Source: Octadecabacter antarcticus 307 (lineage in GTDB: Bacteria > Pseudomonadota > Alphaproteobacteria > Rhodobacterales > Rhodobacteraceae). Taken from it: 64,000 nt of DNA. Of the stretch, positions 53,085-62,061 are shown in pieces. Each line of letters starts with the position of its first letter. The stretch's first letter is position 1. Made by a program: the position numbers and the translations under genes. The notes below the pieces were generated by a model. That model saw nothing but the letters and a program-made list of their open reading frames with translations. It did no database searches and had not been told where the DNA came from. The stretch is taken from positions 3,214,501 through 3,278,500 of the forward strand of contig NC_020911.1 of the NCBI RefSeq assembly GCF_000155675.2, in the 5' to 3' direction.

Positions 53085-53421
53085 GTCCTGAGCCTAGACA
53101 TGACATATTAAGCGGAAGAGCGGTACTGCATTGAAGAAGACTTGGCAGCTATGCGCGCTGCAAAGTCCTATCTTGTGAGCCAAAGTTATGAGCCTCCAAG
53201 CGTATTGGAACACGTCTTGAAACGTTGGAGTGATGGCACTTAAAAACTTAGCAAACCTATTGAGTTATACGCTCTGGGTTTCAAGCCATACATTTTGAAG
53301 CGCGTGCCCAATTTAGCACTCCAACTTTGGGCGCAAAGAGCCCCTCTTCGTGCCAGTCAATCAACAGAACTCCTGCTTCTCCAAGCTCTAAATCCATAAC
53401 TCTGACCAATAGAACAGGCCC
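53085..53421. other. spacer with a fragment of an unknown gene
   Basis: About 340 bases after the IS5 remnant. A plus-strand stretch reads EERYCIEEDLAAMRAAKSYL and then SYEPPSVLEHVLKRW with a stop near 53240. It looks like the tail of a protein whose start was removed. I do not recognise it. Confidence 0.4.
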
Positions 53422-53730
53422 ATGCAAATATCATCACTGAACCTCCCCCCTCCCGACAGGCCATACACTCCAGATACGCACGCAGATCGGTGGCAGTGCT
53501 CGGCTGAAACTATACGCCAACTCATCAAGCAGAAACGACTCGTCGCTTTTAGACTTGGTCGACTTTTTCGCATCCCAGCTCAATCAGTAAAGGACTTTGA
53601 ACAATGCCAGACTTCTCAATTGGAAACCTCAGAGGTGGCTTCTGCGTGTATTGGCGGAAACCAGACGGAAAACGGACCCGCTTTAGTTTACAGGCACGCT
53701 CCCGAGCGCAGGCCGAGGCAGAAGCTTTAG
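53422..53730 (+). CDS. excisionase-like helix-turn-helix protein
   Basis: 102 aa. The recognisable part is a MerR-like excisionase helix-turn-helix (WQCSAETIRQLIKQKRLVAF, RLGRLFRIPAQSVKDFEQC, about residues 24-62), as in the HTH_17 group. It overlaps the integrase gene start at 53604 in another frame. Pairing of such a gene with an integrase is typical of mobile islands. The C-terminal 40 residues may be only the shadow of the integrase frame. Confidence 0.7.
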   Translation: MQISSLNLPPPDRPYTPDTHADRWQCSAETIRQLIKQKRLVAFRLGRLFRIPAQSVKDFEQCQTSQLETSEVASACIGGNQTENGPALVYRHAPERRPRQKL

Positions 53731-53873
53731 ACGTTTGGCGTAAAGAAAACCGATCCACATTGTCACAAAAAGTTGCCGACTTTTGGGAGGCCTACCGTGA
53801 CCATAACCATGGGCGTCAGATTTCGACAACTATGTTTTATACCGGAAAATCCATACGACCTCACGGGATGTGA
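53604..53873 (+). pseudogene. second tyrosine integrase, N-terminal fragment
   Basis: 89 aa: MPDFSIGNLRGGFCVYWRKP, DGKRTRFSLQARSRAQAEAE, SQKVADFWEAYRDHNHGRQ, TMFYTGKSIRPH, then a stop. This is the arm- and start of the core-binding domain of a roseobacter island integrase. The catalytic Arg/His/Tyr part is absent. The frame ends where unrelated sequence begins near 53860. Confidence 0.7.
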
Positions 53874-54240
53874 CACCTATGCCGTATCTGAGGTTGTCGC
53901 CTACGGCATGAGGGCTGCCGCTGGCGGGAGAGCCACAGGGCATCTCCCTAATGCTATTGTCGCTGCCTACGAAACTTATGAAGTGCTTCAAAAGAAGAAT
54001 GTTTCGCCGCGTGCAATCCACCGTGCTCTCCGTGACGTGTTGACGGAGGCGGTGCCGCCACTTCAATTTAAGCAGTCGCCCTTCGAAGATCACGAAAGTT
54101 CGATGGTTTCGTATGCGGTGCGGATTGCAGCGGGTCGCCTTCTTGATGATCAGACCCGAGTATCTGGAACGACGGCAGGTCTAAATGACGTTCTGAGGCG
54201 GTATGGACAGGTCCTCACTACTTGGCAATCCACACATTAG
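53809..54240 (+). CDS. unrecognised protein next to tRNA-Val
   Basis: 143 aa from the ATG at 53809, or shorter if it begins later (for example MRAAAGGRATGHLPNAIVAA). The helical sequence includes YETYEVLQKKNVSPRAIHRA and MVSYAVRIAAGRLLDDQTRV. It overlaps the integrase fragment at its start. I recognise no family. It may be a cargo gene of the island or the last part of a larger lost gene. Confidence 0.45.
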   Translation: MGVRFRQLCFIPENPYDLTGCDTYAVSEVVAYGMRAAAGGRATGHLPNAIVAAYETYEVLQKKNVSPRAIHRALRDVLTEAVPPLQFKQSPFEDHESSMVSYAVRIAAGRLLDDQTRVSGTTAGLNDVLRRYGQVLTTWQSTH

Positions 54241-54312
54241 CTTCAAAGAACCTGCGTACACTTCACAATGAGTGATATTAGAAAGGGAATCAACACAATT
54301 ACAGTGCCTTAG

Positions 54313-54388
<76 letters not shown>

Positions 54389-54440
54389 GATGATGCAGCG
54401 TTTAGCGTCCCTTTTCACGGCGCGCAAGCCCAAGTGGCAC

Positions 54441-55001
54441 CTAGGTCAGCAAGTTTTGCACACCACCCTTTAAATGATAGACGCAGCCCTGCCCGCCGCG
54501 GATGCTCGGGTTGGCCAAAGCGTGCGGCCCGACAACGATACTGCGGATCACGCGGCTGGTGATCCCGTGGGTGATCAAGACCGCGGGGCCGTTCAAGTCC
54601 GCCAGAAACGCCTGACACCGCGCGGACAAGACCGCCATGCCTTCGCCACTCGGGGCCATTTCGTACTGCGCCATATAGGGGTCATCACCTGTCCCTTGCG
54701 GCAACTCATCGCGCAACCGGCCCGCCCAGTCGCCCACGCCAATCTCGCGCAGGCGCATATCCGTGCACACACTTTCTGCGATCCGTCCACAGGCGATCCC
54801 CGCCGTCTGCACTGTGCGCCCTGACGGGCTGCACAGATAGGTAAACCCGTCCAAATCAAGGCCGCTCAAAATCTCGCCCTGGCGTGCCGCATCCGCCTCC
54901 CCCTTCGGGGTCAGTGGCGAATTTAGCCAGCCCTGCATACGGTTTTCTGCGTTCCATGTCGTCTCACCGTGGCGGAGGATATATAGCTCTGGATATGTCA
55001 T
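54441..55001 (-). CDS. histidine phosphatase family protein
   Basis: Phosphoglycerate mutase-like phosphatase (186 aa). The catalytic motif is YILRHGETTWN (His at residue 10) with the second His in VLITHGITSRV (about 143). SPLTPKGEADAARQG and the Glu in LREIGVGDW complete the active site. The substrate is unknown. The gene is alone, with the tRNA 52 bases beyond its end. Confidence 0.88.
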   Translation of the reverse strand: MTYPELYILRHGETTWNAENRMQGWLNSPLTPKGEADAARQGEILSGLDLDGFTYLCSPSGRTVQTAGIACGRIAESVCTDMRLREIGVGDWAGRLRDELPQGTGDDPYMAQYEMAPSGEGMAVLSARCQAFLADLNGPAVLITHGITSRVIRSIVVGPHALANPSIRGGQGCVYHLKGGVQNLLT

Positions 55002-55139
55002 GCCGCGTGCCTACTCCGCGCGTCCAGTTTTGCAAAGCCAAATTGGATGTGTGTCTAAGTGGTCAAACCTCCACACGCCAAGCCCCCCCCAAAAATCCAT
55101 TGCACCGAATCGCATTACGCCCCATAGAGCTTTTGCATC

Positions 55140-55335
55140 TCTCGCCCGCGGGAGAGACCGATTAACCTCGGCGCCGAAGGAGCAACGACCCGGAAACTCT
55201 CAGGCAAACGGACCGCGGAGCGTAAGCAATCTGGAGAGCGGTGTTAAGAAACGCCCACCGAAGGAGACGTCACGGTAACACCCCACACGGCGGGGAGGTG
55301 GCGAAACTCTCAGGTCCAAAGACAGATGGGTTCAC
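55140..55335 (+). promoter_or_regulatory. tandem glycine riboswitch
   Basis: Two glycine aptamers in series. Aptamer 1 starts GCGGGAGAGACCG (55148) and includes GCCGAAGGAGCAAC and CGGAAACTCTCAGGCAAACG, then ACCGC. Aptamer 2 starts CTGGAGAGCGGTG (55231) with CACCGAAGGAGACGTC and GGCGAAACTCTCAGGTCCAA, then AGACAG. The paired GGAGAG...CTCTCAGG blocks are the class signature. It ends about 50 bases before the ATG of the amino-acid oxidase gene, so that gene is controlled by glycine. Confidence 0.92.
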
Positions 55336-55384
55336 TGTTGGCAATCGCCAGCCCGTAACTGAACCGCTATTGAGGACCAATCTC

Positions 55385-56638
55385 ATGAAATCTATCGCTG
55401 TCATCGGTGCAGGAATTACCGGAATCACCACCGCCTATGCCCTGCTTGAACGTGGCTTTGACGTCACCGTGTTTGACCGCAACCGCTACGCGGCGATGGA
55501 GACGTCCTTTGCCAACGGAGGGCAACTGAGCGCCTCCAACGCCGAGGTCTGGACCCAATGGTCCACGATCATCAAAGGCATCAAATGGATGGCATCGCGC
55601 AACGCGCCGCTGTTGGTGAACCCCAAACCGTCGTGGCACAAATACAGTTGGATGGCGGAATTCATGTCCAACATCCCCAACTACCGCAAAAACACCATCG
55701 AATCTGTGCGCCTTGCGATCAACGCGCGCCAACACCTGATGGGACACGCCGAAAAAGAAGGTTTCAAATTTGACTGCGAACACCGCGGCATCCTGCACGT
55801 CTACAACTGCAAAGCCGACTTCGATGGTGCCGCCAAGGTCAACGATATGCTGGCCGAAGGCGGTCTTGAACGCCACGCCGTCACGCCAGACGAAATGAAA
55901 GTAATCGAACCAACCCTAAAGGGCGATTTATACGGTGGATACTTTACCGAAAGCGATTTCACCGGCGACATTCACAGCTATGCCAAAGGACTTGGCGATG
56001 CCTGCAAAAAGCGTGGCGTTGTCTTCAAATATGGCCGCGACGTCGAAACTCTGACGGCACGCAAAAGTGGTGGCGTCGATGTCGGCTGGACCAACACCGA
56101 AAACAGCAACGTATCCGACCATTTCGATGGCATCGTCATTTGTGCTGGCGTGCGCAGCCGCGCCTTGGCCGCACAAGTCGGGGACCGCGTGAATATCTAC
56201 CCTGTCAAAGGCTATTCCATCACCGTCCAGCTTGATGATGACGAAAGCCGCGCGGCGACCCCTTGGGTGTCCCTGCTCGATGACAAAGCAAAAATAGTAA
56301 CCTCGCGCCTTGGGCAAAACCGCTTCCGCGTTGCTGGAACGGCGGAATTCAACGGCTACAACAAAGACATCCGCGATGACCGGATCGCACCACTGACGAA
56401 ATGGGTGGAAAACCTGTTTCCCGACGTCAGCACTGAACACGCCATTCCTTGGGCGGGCCTACGCCCGATGATGCCCAGCATGATGCCCCGCGTGGGCGCG
56501 GGCAAAGCTGCTGGTGTGTTTTATAACACTGGCCACGGACACTTGGGCTTTACGCTGGCAGCAGCAACAGCAGAACTTGCCGCAGATAGCGTGCTGCAAG
56601 CCTCCCAAAGCAATTCTGTCGGCGCCGCAGAGGGTTAA
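55385..56638 (+). CDS. DadA-like FAD amino-acid dehydrogenase (glycine-controlled)
   Basis: FAD-dependent oxidoreductase (417 aa) of the DadA/DAO group. The N-terminal FAD motif is IAVIGAGITGITTAYALLER (residues 4-23). ETSFANGGQLSASNAEVWTQ (about 39-58) and the C-terminal WAGLRPMMPSMMPRVGAG and NTGHGHLGFTLAAA are D-amino acid dehydrogenase blocks. The glycine riboswitch upstream points to a glycine- or D-amino-acid-oxidising function rather than D-alanine only. Longer in-frame readings run through the riboswitch and are rejected. Confidence 0.88.
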   Translation: MKSIAVIGAGITGITTAYALLERGFDVTVFDRNRYAAMETSFANGGQLSASNAEVWTQWSTIIKGIKWMASRNAPLLVNPKPSWHKYSWMAEFMSNIPNYRKNTIESVRLAINARQHLMGHAEKEGFKFDCEHRGILHVYNCKADFDGAAKVNDMLAEGGLERHAVTPDEMKVIEPTLKGDLYGGYFTESDFTGDIHSYAKGLGDACKKRGVVFKYGRDVETLTARKSGGVDVGWTNTENSNVSDHFDGIVICAGVRSRALAAQVGDRVNIYPVKGYSITVQLDDDESRAATPWVSLLDDKAKIVTSRLGQNRFRVAGTAEFNGYNKDIRDDRIAPLTKWVENLFPDVSTEHAIPWAGLRPMMPSMMPRVGAGKAAGVFYNTGHGHLGFTLAAATAELAADSVLQASQSNSVGAAEG

Positions 56639-56712
56639 GTACTGACAAAATTCAGATCGGCGCGGCCACTATGAGCTGCGCCAATCGTCCAGCGCTTTCG
56701 CTAAATTGGGCC

Positions 56713-57204
56713 TTACTCTAACGTCTCCACAATCGGGTCTGCGTCTGGGGCATTGTTCTTGACCCTGTTTCCATTCGGATGGCGCAGCTTGATATTTATG
56801 ATCGTCGCGTTCGCCACCTGTTTGGAGCGGTTGATCATCACCTTACCCAAAGGCGGCACGATCAATTCTTCGCCCGCGATCAACGCGCGACCCAACACCG
56901 CCAACATCGCCTCAACAACGGGTTTGACGTCTTTCTTCTTCAAGCCAGTCTCGGCCATCACACGATCAATGAACTCTGGCTTTTTGATAGGCGCATCTGC
57001 GACCACAGTCTTGACAGTTTCGACCACGACCGCGTTGGGCATCCCGCCCACTGGCGCGCGCCCAACAGATGTGGCCACAACTGGCGCAACATCTGCTTTT
57101 GCCGTCGCTGTGCCTTTCGTGGTCGCTGTGCTTTTCGTGGTCGGCGTCTGAGCGGTTGCAGTCGATTTGCTTGTGGTCTTTGTCTTTGTGCTGCGGGTTG
57201 CCAT
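56713..57204 (-). CDS. HU-family DNA-binding protein with basic N-terminal tail
   Basis: The protein (163 aa) begins with a Thr/Lys/Ala-rich tail (MATRSTKTKTTSKSTATAQT, residues 1-45). A HU/IHF-like domain follows (residues 75-163; KKPEFIDRVMAETGLKKKDV, VEAMLAVLGRALIAGEELIV, PPLGKVMINRSKQVANATII). Tailed HU proteins of this sort are common in Rhodobacterales and bind DNA. The ATG at 57204 has GGAGAAC before it. Confidence 0.85.
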   Translation of the reverse strand: MATRSTKTKTTSKSTATAQTPTTKSTATTKGTATAKADVAPVVATSVGRAPVGGMPNAVVVETVKTVVADAPIKKPEFIDRVMAETGLKKKDVKPVVEAMLAVLGRALIAGEELIVPPLGKVMINRSKQVANATIINIKLRHPNGNRVKNNAPDADPIVETLE

Positions 57205-57287
57205 TGTGTTCTCCGGACTGCGCACGGAATTGTGCCTATTTGGGACATAATAGCCGGATTTCCGCATCATTTCCATCAGGAATACTC

Positions 57288-57467
57288 ATGAAATCCGGCA
57301 TTGTGTCTCTGCGCCCCAGCCACATTCCGTGGCATGCGTTGACCGATGGGGCAACTTCTGGCGGGCTCACGCCAGAAAATGAGCGGCATATTTTGAAAGA
57401 TTCAGAAATTTTGCTGACACCAAACGGCGATACTACCTCAATCGAAAGGTCGCAGACTGACAGTTAA
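57288..57467 (+). CDS. possible small protein (weak)
   Basis: 59 aa, MKSGIVSLRPSHIPWHALTD..., beginning 84 bases from the divergent HU-like gene, with AGGAA before the ATG. No family is recognised and length alone is weak evidence. It may be chance. Confidence 0.2.
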   Translation: MKSGIVSLRPSHIPWHALTDGATSGGLTPENERHILKDSEILLTPNGDTTSIERSQTDS

Positions 57468-57500
57468 GCGATTCAAAACATCAATGGTTCAAAATAAAAA

Positions 57501-57530
57501 GGCGCCGAAGTTTCCCACGGCGCCATTTTT
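57501..57530. terminator. lon terminator
   Basis: Stem GGCGCCG (57501-57507) / CGGCGCC (57518-57524), flanked by AAAATAAAAA on one side and ATTTTT on the other, so it works for lon on the minus strand. It is 25 bases past the lon stop. Confidence 0.85.
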
Positions 57531-57549
57531 CACATGTTTAATCTTGAAC

Positions 57550-59973
57550 CTAGTGGGCGACAGGCTGCGTCCCTGCATCTCGCGCCCGCAAGGCGGCATC
57601 GGCGGCAGCTGCATCTTCCGCCTCCTGGTCCCATTCAACAGCGCTCGGCGAACGGGTCAGCGCATGCTTGAGCACCTCGGACACATGCGTCACGGGGATA
57701 ATCTCAAGTCCCTCTTTGACGTTGTCTGGGATGTCCGCCAAGTCTTTGACGTTCTCCTCTGGGATCAAAACCGTCTTGATGCCACCACGCAATGCCGCAA
57801 GCAGTTTTTCCTTCAAACCGCCGATTGGCATCGCATTGCCCCGCAAAGACACCTCGCCTGTCATCGCAATATCGCGGCGCACCGGAATCTTCGTCAGCAC
57901 CGATACAATCGACGTCACCATCGCCAGACCGGCACTCGGCCCGTCCTTTGGCGTCGCGCCGTCGGGCACGTGCACGTGAATATCCAGCTTGTCAAACTCC
58001 GGTGGTTTCACTCCGATTTGCGGCGAAATGGATCGCACATACGACGACGCCGCATCAATGCTTTCCTTCATCACATCCCCAAGCTTACCCGTCGTCTTCA
58101 TCCGACCCTTACCGGGCAGGCGCAACGCTTCGATATTGAGCAGTTCACCACCAACAGACGTGTAGGCAAGCCCCGTCACAACACCGACCTGATCTTGCTC
58201 TTCCGCCAACCCGAAACGGTGCTTTTTCACGCCGAGATAGTCGTCAATGTTGTCTTCATTCACAACAACAGCTGTCGCCTCTTTCTTGACGATCTTGGTC
58301 ACCGCTTTACGCGCGATCTTGGCGATCTCACGCTCCAAGTTTCGCACGCCAGCCTCACGGGTGTAATAGCGGATGATCGACGTCAGTGCTGAATCCTCAA
58401 GCGTGAACTCAGCTGCTTTAAGCCCGTGATTTTTCATCACTTTTTCCAGCAAGTGCTGCTTTGCAATCTCGCGCTTCTCGTCCTCAGTATAGCCTGACAG
58501 CGGAATAATCTCCATACGGTCCAGCAATGGGCCCGGCATGTTGTAGCTGTTGGACGTCGTCAAAAACATCACATTGGACAGGTCATATTCGACCTCCAGA
58601 TAGTGATCTACGAAGGTGCTGTTCTGTTCGGGGTCCAAAACCTCAAGCATTGCAGACGCAGGATCCCCACGCATATCGTTGCCCATCTTGTCAATTTCAT
58701 CGAGCAAGATCAGCGGGTTCGTTGTCTTCGCCTTTTTCAGCGCCTGAATGATCTTACCGGGCATGGACCCGATATAGGTGCGGCGGTGGCCGCGAATTTC
58801 GGACTCGTCACGCACACCCCCAAGGGAAATGCGGATAAATTCGCGCCCTGTCGCCTTGGCGACAGATTTACCAAGCGAGGTTTTGCCAACGCCCGGCGGC
58901 CCGACGAGACACATGATCGGCCCCTTCAGCTTCTGGCTGCGCTGCTGCACGGCCAGATATTCGACGATGCGTTCCTTGACCTTCTCAAGCCCGTAGTGGT
59001 CGCCATCCAAAATCGCCTCGGCCGCAGCTAGATCTTTTTTGACACGGGATTTCTTGCCCCACGGGATCGACAAAATCCAGTCGAGGTAATTACGCACAAC
59101 TGTGGCTTCCGCCGACATCGGTGACATGTTCTTGAGCTTCTTCAGTTCCGCATCGACCTTCTCTTTGGCCTCTTTGGACAGCTTGGTGTCAAGTATTCTG
59201 GCCTCAAGCTCAGCCACTTCGCCTTCCCCCTCTTCGCCGTCCCCAAGCTCGCGCTGGATCGCTTTCATCTGTTCGTTGAGATAATATTCGCGCTGCGTGC
59301 GTTCCATCTGGGTCTTTACGCGGGTCTTGATCTTCTTTTCGACCTGCAACACGGACATTTCGCCCTGCATCAGCCCGTAGACCTTCTCCAAACGTTCAGA
59401 CACGCTCAGCGATTCAAGCAATTCTTGGCGTTGTTTGACCTCAATCCCCAGGTGCCCCGCGACCAGATCTGCCAGTTTCGCAGGTTCGGACGCCTCAGAC
59501 ACGGCGCCCATTGCTTCTTCGGGGATGTTTTTCTTGGCCTTGGAATAGCGTTCAAATTCTTTGGCGACCGTACGCGTCAGCGCCTCAATCGTGGTCATGT
59601 CACCGGGCATTTCGGTTAGATATTCTGCCGATGCTTCAAAATATTTGTCGTTCTCGATGAAACCAGTAATGCGCACCCGTGCGATGCCTTCAACCAACAC
59701 CTTAACAGTGCCATCGGGCAATTTCAGCAGTTGCAGCACATTGGCCAGAACGCCAGCCTTGTAGATGCCGTCTTGATCCGGATCGTCCACACCGGGGTCG
59801 ATCTGGCTGGACAGCAGGATTTGCTTGTCGTCGTTCATCACCTCTTCGAGGGCGCTGACAGATTTTTCGCGCCCAACAAAAAGCGGCACGATCATATGGG
59901 GGAACACCACAATGTCGCGCAACGGCAGCACTGGGTAGGACGAACTCAACGGTTCACGAATGATTTCTGACAT
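57550..59973 (-). CDS. lon: ATP-dependent Lon protease
   Basis: Hexameric AAA+ protease (807 aa) of the cytoplasm that degrades misfolded and regulatory proteins. The N-terminal substrate domain spans residues 10-200. The AAA+ module has Walker A GPPGVGKTSLGKS (about 359-371) and Walker B PLILLDEIDKMG. The protease domain has the catalytic Ser in KDGPSAGLAM (about 682) and Lys in GNAMPIGGLKEKLLAALRGG (about 725). The C-terminus is short and acidic (AEDAAAADAALRARDAGTQP). The gene stands alone. Confidence 0.95.
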   Translation of the reverse strand: MSEIIREPLSSSYPVLPLRDIVVFPHMIVPLFVGREKSVSALEEVMNDDKQILLSSQIDPGVDDPDQDGIYKAGVLANVLQLLKLPDGTVKVLVEGIARVRITGFIENDKYFEASAEYLTEMPGDMTTIEALTRTVAKEFERYSKAKKNIPEEAMGAVSEASEPAKLADLVAGHLGIEVKQRQELLESLSVSERLEKVYGLMQGEMSVLQVEKKIKTRVKTQMERTQREYYLNEQMKAIQRELGDGEEGEGEVAELEARILDTKLSKEAKEKVDAELKKLKNMSPMSAEATVVRNYLDWILSIPWGKKSRVKKDLAAAEAILDGDHYGLEKVKERIVEYLAVQQRSQKLKGPIMCLVGPPGVGKTSLGKSVAKATGREFIRISLGGVRDESEIRGHRRTYIGSMPGKIIQALKKAKTTNPLILLDEIDKMGNDMRGDPASAMLEVLDPEQNSTFVDHYLEVEYDLSNVMFLTTSNSYNMPGPLLDRMEIIPLSGYTEDEKREIAKQHLLEKVMKNHGLKAAEFTLEDSALTSIIRYYTREAGVRNLEREIAKIARKAVTKIVKKEATAVVVNEDNIDDYLGVKKHRFGLAEEQDQVGVVTGLAYTSVGGELLNIEALRLPGKGRMKTTGKLGDVMKESIDAASSYVRSISPQIGVKPPEFDKLDIHVHVPDGATPKDGPSAGLAMVTSIVSVLTKIPVRRDIAMTGEVSLRGNAMPIGGLKEKLLAALRGGIKTVLIPEENVKDLADIPDNVKEGLEIIPVTHVSEVLKHALTRSPSAVEWDQEAEDAAAADAALRARDAGTQPVAH

Positions 59974-60742
59974 GCTCTTTTTCCTTTGTTAGCAAAACGA
60001 CGTGTCCCTCTAAAAGGCAACAGTGTCGTTTCCGGTCTTGGCTAGTAATGTGGGGGTCTTGCGCCCGCTTTCAACCAATAACCGCCTCGATTGAAACCAT
60101 GGTGCCTGTCCCGCAAAGCACCTGCAAGGCGACAATCTGTCAAAATTGGGGATAATTCGAAAAATTCGGGTTATTTTGACGTCATCCAGTGGCGCACATC
60201 GGACTTGTGTGTCGGTGTGGTCGGTTCTTGTTGCAAAACCTCGGGCCGCAAACCTGTGACATCGTCAAGGGTTCACAAAAAGTTGCTCAGCGCTGGGCTT
60301 TTGGGTTGACTTGGCGCCAACGCCACCAGTTTACAGTTATCGTCCAACGCCATCAGATGTGCGACAGCAACGCGACGGTTCACGCCAGCCTCACCGGGGC
60401 GGTTACTGGTCTACTGCGGGTGGTTTCAAACGGTCCAAGGCGGCGCCCAAGCGTCACAGAACAGACCCGGTTGCGCAACGCACGCGGCTGGATAATTTCG
60501 TGCGGCGTCGGAATAAGCGACGGCATAAGCAACGGCGAAGACGCGCTGAACAGCAGCGTAAGCATCCGCCAGGTTATGAATGCCAGAATCACAACAGCGA
60601 CGTTCCCAATGCTGCAGAAATCCCCAATTCGATCGACGCTTTGATTGCCTCGCGTTCGTTTTGTGCGCTGCCCTACTCCCGCTCTGTGTTCCCGCAGACT
60701 AGCATTGAAAACAGACCGCACGCCCCCAAAACAGGTTAGGTT
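59974..60742. other. intergenic region between lon and tgt
   Basis: About 770 bases. Readings on both strands have codon use and content typical of chance. A minus-strand stretch near 60540-60650 (NVAVVILAFITWRMLTLLFS) resembles a membrane helix and could be a decayed membrane protein. I cannot name it. Confidence 0.4.
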
Positions 60743-61873
60743 TTACAGCGGATCGATATCCCCCTGCGCGCGGGTACGGTGGAAATCAGCCTCCCACGCC
60801 GCAAACGTCTGCGTCGCAATCGCATTGCGCATTCCCGCCATGATATCCTGAAAATACGTCAGGTTATGCCACGTCAGCAACATGCCAGAAATCATTTCTT
60901 GGCTGCGGAACACATGATGCAAATACGCGCGGGAATAGTTGCTACACGCCGGACAGCCACATCCCTCATCCAGCGGCCGAGGATCATCCGCATGACGCGC
61001 GTTTTTGATGTTCAGCACGCCATTGCGGGTAAACACCTGCCCCGTGCGCCCTGATCGGCTCGGCAAAACGCAATCCATCATATCAATGCCACGCTTTACT
61101 GCGCCAACAATATCATCCGGTTTGCCGACGCCCATCAAATAGCGCGGCTTTTGTGTGGGCAATTGATCCGGCGCGAAATCAAGACAGCCGAACATTGCCT
61201 CCTGCCCCTCACCGACGGCCAGCCCGCCGACGGCGTATCCCTCAAACCCAATCTCCTGCAACGCATCCGCTGATTGCTTGCGCAACCCCTCATCCAACCC
61301 GCCCTGCTGGATGCCGAACAGCGCATGTCCAGGGCGACCCCCGAAGGCCACGCGGGACCGCTTGGCCCACCGCATCGACATCTGCATAGAGTCCTCAAGG
61401 CGCGCGCGATCCGCTGGCAATGCTGGACATTCATCAAAACACATCACGATATCGGACCCAAGCAGCGCTTGAATCTCCATCGACCGTTCCGGCGTCAGGT
61501 TGTGTTTGGACCCGTCATAATGGCTTTGAAACACAACGCCTTCCTCAGTCAGCTTTCGCATCCCCGCGAGGCTCATCACCTGAAATCCACCCGAATCTGT
61601 CAAAATAGGGCGGTCCCAGTTCATGAACTTGTGCAAGCCGCCAAGCCGCGCAATCCGTTCCGCCGTGGGACGCAGCATCAAATGATAAGTATTGCCAAGC
61701 AAAATATCCGCCCCGGTTTTGCGCACGCTTTCGGGCATCATCGCCTTGACCGTGGCAGCCGTGCCCACAGGCATAAACGCAGGCGTGCGGATGTCGCCGC
61801 GCGGGGTGTGCATCACGCCTGTGCGCGCAGCCCCGTCCGTGGCTGCCAGATCAAACGAAAAAGGAACAGTCAT
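60743..61873 (-). CDS. tgt: tRNA-guanine (queuine) transglycosylase
   Basis: Exchanges guanine 34 of Asp/Asn/His/Tyr tRNAs for a queuine precursor. The protein (376 aa) has a TIM barrel with catalytic Asp in [13 protein letters not shown] (about residue 92) and [18 protein letters not shown]. The zinc site is [16 protein letters not shown] (about residues 307-322; C-x-C-x2-C...H). It starts [20 protein letters not shown]. No queuosine partner gene lies beside it here. Confidence 0.95.
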   Translation of the reverse strand: MTVPFSFDLAATDGAARTGVMHTPRGDIRTPAFMPVGTAATVKAMMPESVRKTGADILLGNTYHLMLRPTAERIARLGGLHKFMNWDRPILTDSGGFQVMSLAGMRKLTEEGVVFQSHYDGSKHNLTPERSMEIQALLGSDIVMCFDECPALPADRARLEDSMQMSMRWAKRSRVAFGGRPGHALFGIQQGGLDEGLRKQSADALQEIGFEGYAVGGLAVGEGQEAMFGCLDFAPDQLPTQKPRYLMGVGKPDDIVGAVKRGIDMMDCVLPSRSGRTGQVFTRNGVLNIKNARHADDPRPLDEGCGCPACSNYSRAYLHHVFRSQEMISGMLLTWHNLTYFQDIMAGMRNAIATQTFAAWEADFHRTRAQGDIDPL

Positions 61874-62061
61874 AGGGGTCCGCCTTTATCCAATAACAGG
61901 CTTGCCGCTACCCGAAATGCCACGCAAACCCAAGACCCTTCTCACGACGTGCACGTCTACACGAAACCGCAACACTTATTTAGGGCTGCAACAGCATCAG
62001 CTTTTAATTCGGCGCACACCTGTTAGCTTCTCCGCTGACAAACCCCGAAGGAACGCAACCC

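Larger units (their letters stand above)
51040..54312. mobile_element. decayed genomic island between dusA and tRNA-Val
   Basis: Between dusA and the 3' end of tRNA-Val lie an integrase N-terminal fragment, an IS481 remnant, an IS5 remnant, an excisionase-like gene, a second integrase fragment and an unrecognised ORF. Both dusA 5' ends and tRNA 3' ends are usual attachment sites. I found no copy of the tRNA 3' end near dusA, so the boundaries are not proved. Confidence 0.55.

Noticed and set aside
51040..54312. Direct repeat of the tRNA-Val 3' end as attR near dusA
   Set aside because: I compared the 3' end of the tRNA by eye with the region next to dusA and found no match.
55000..55384. Protein coding before the DadA-like gene, including an extended N-terminus
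   Set aside because: The frame runs through both riboswitch aptamers and has no conserved residues; the true start is the ATG at 55385.
60189..60739. Proteins between lon and tgt
   Set aside because: Overlapping frames on both strands, no conserved motifs, no ribosome sites; kept only as an unassigned spacer.
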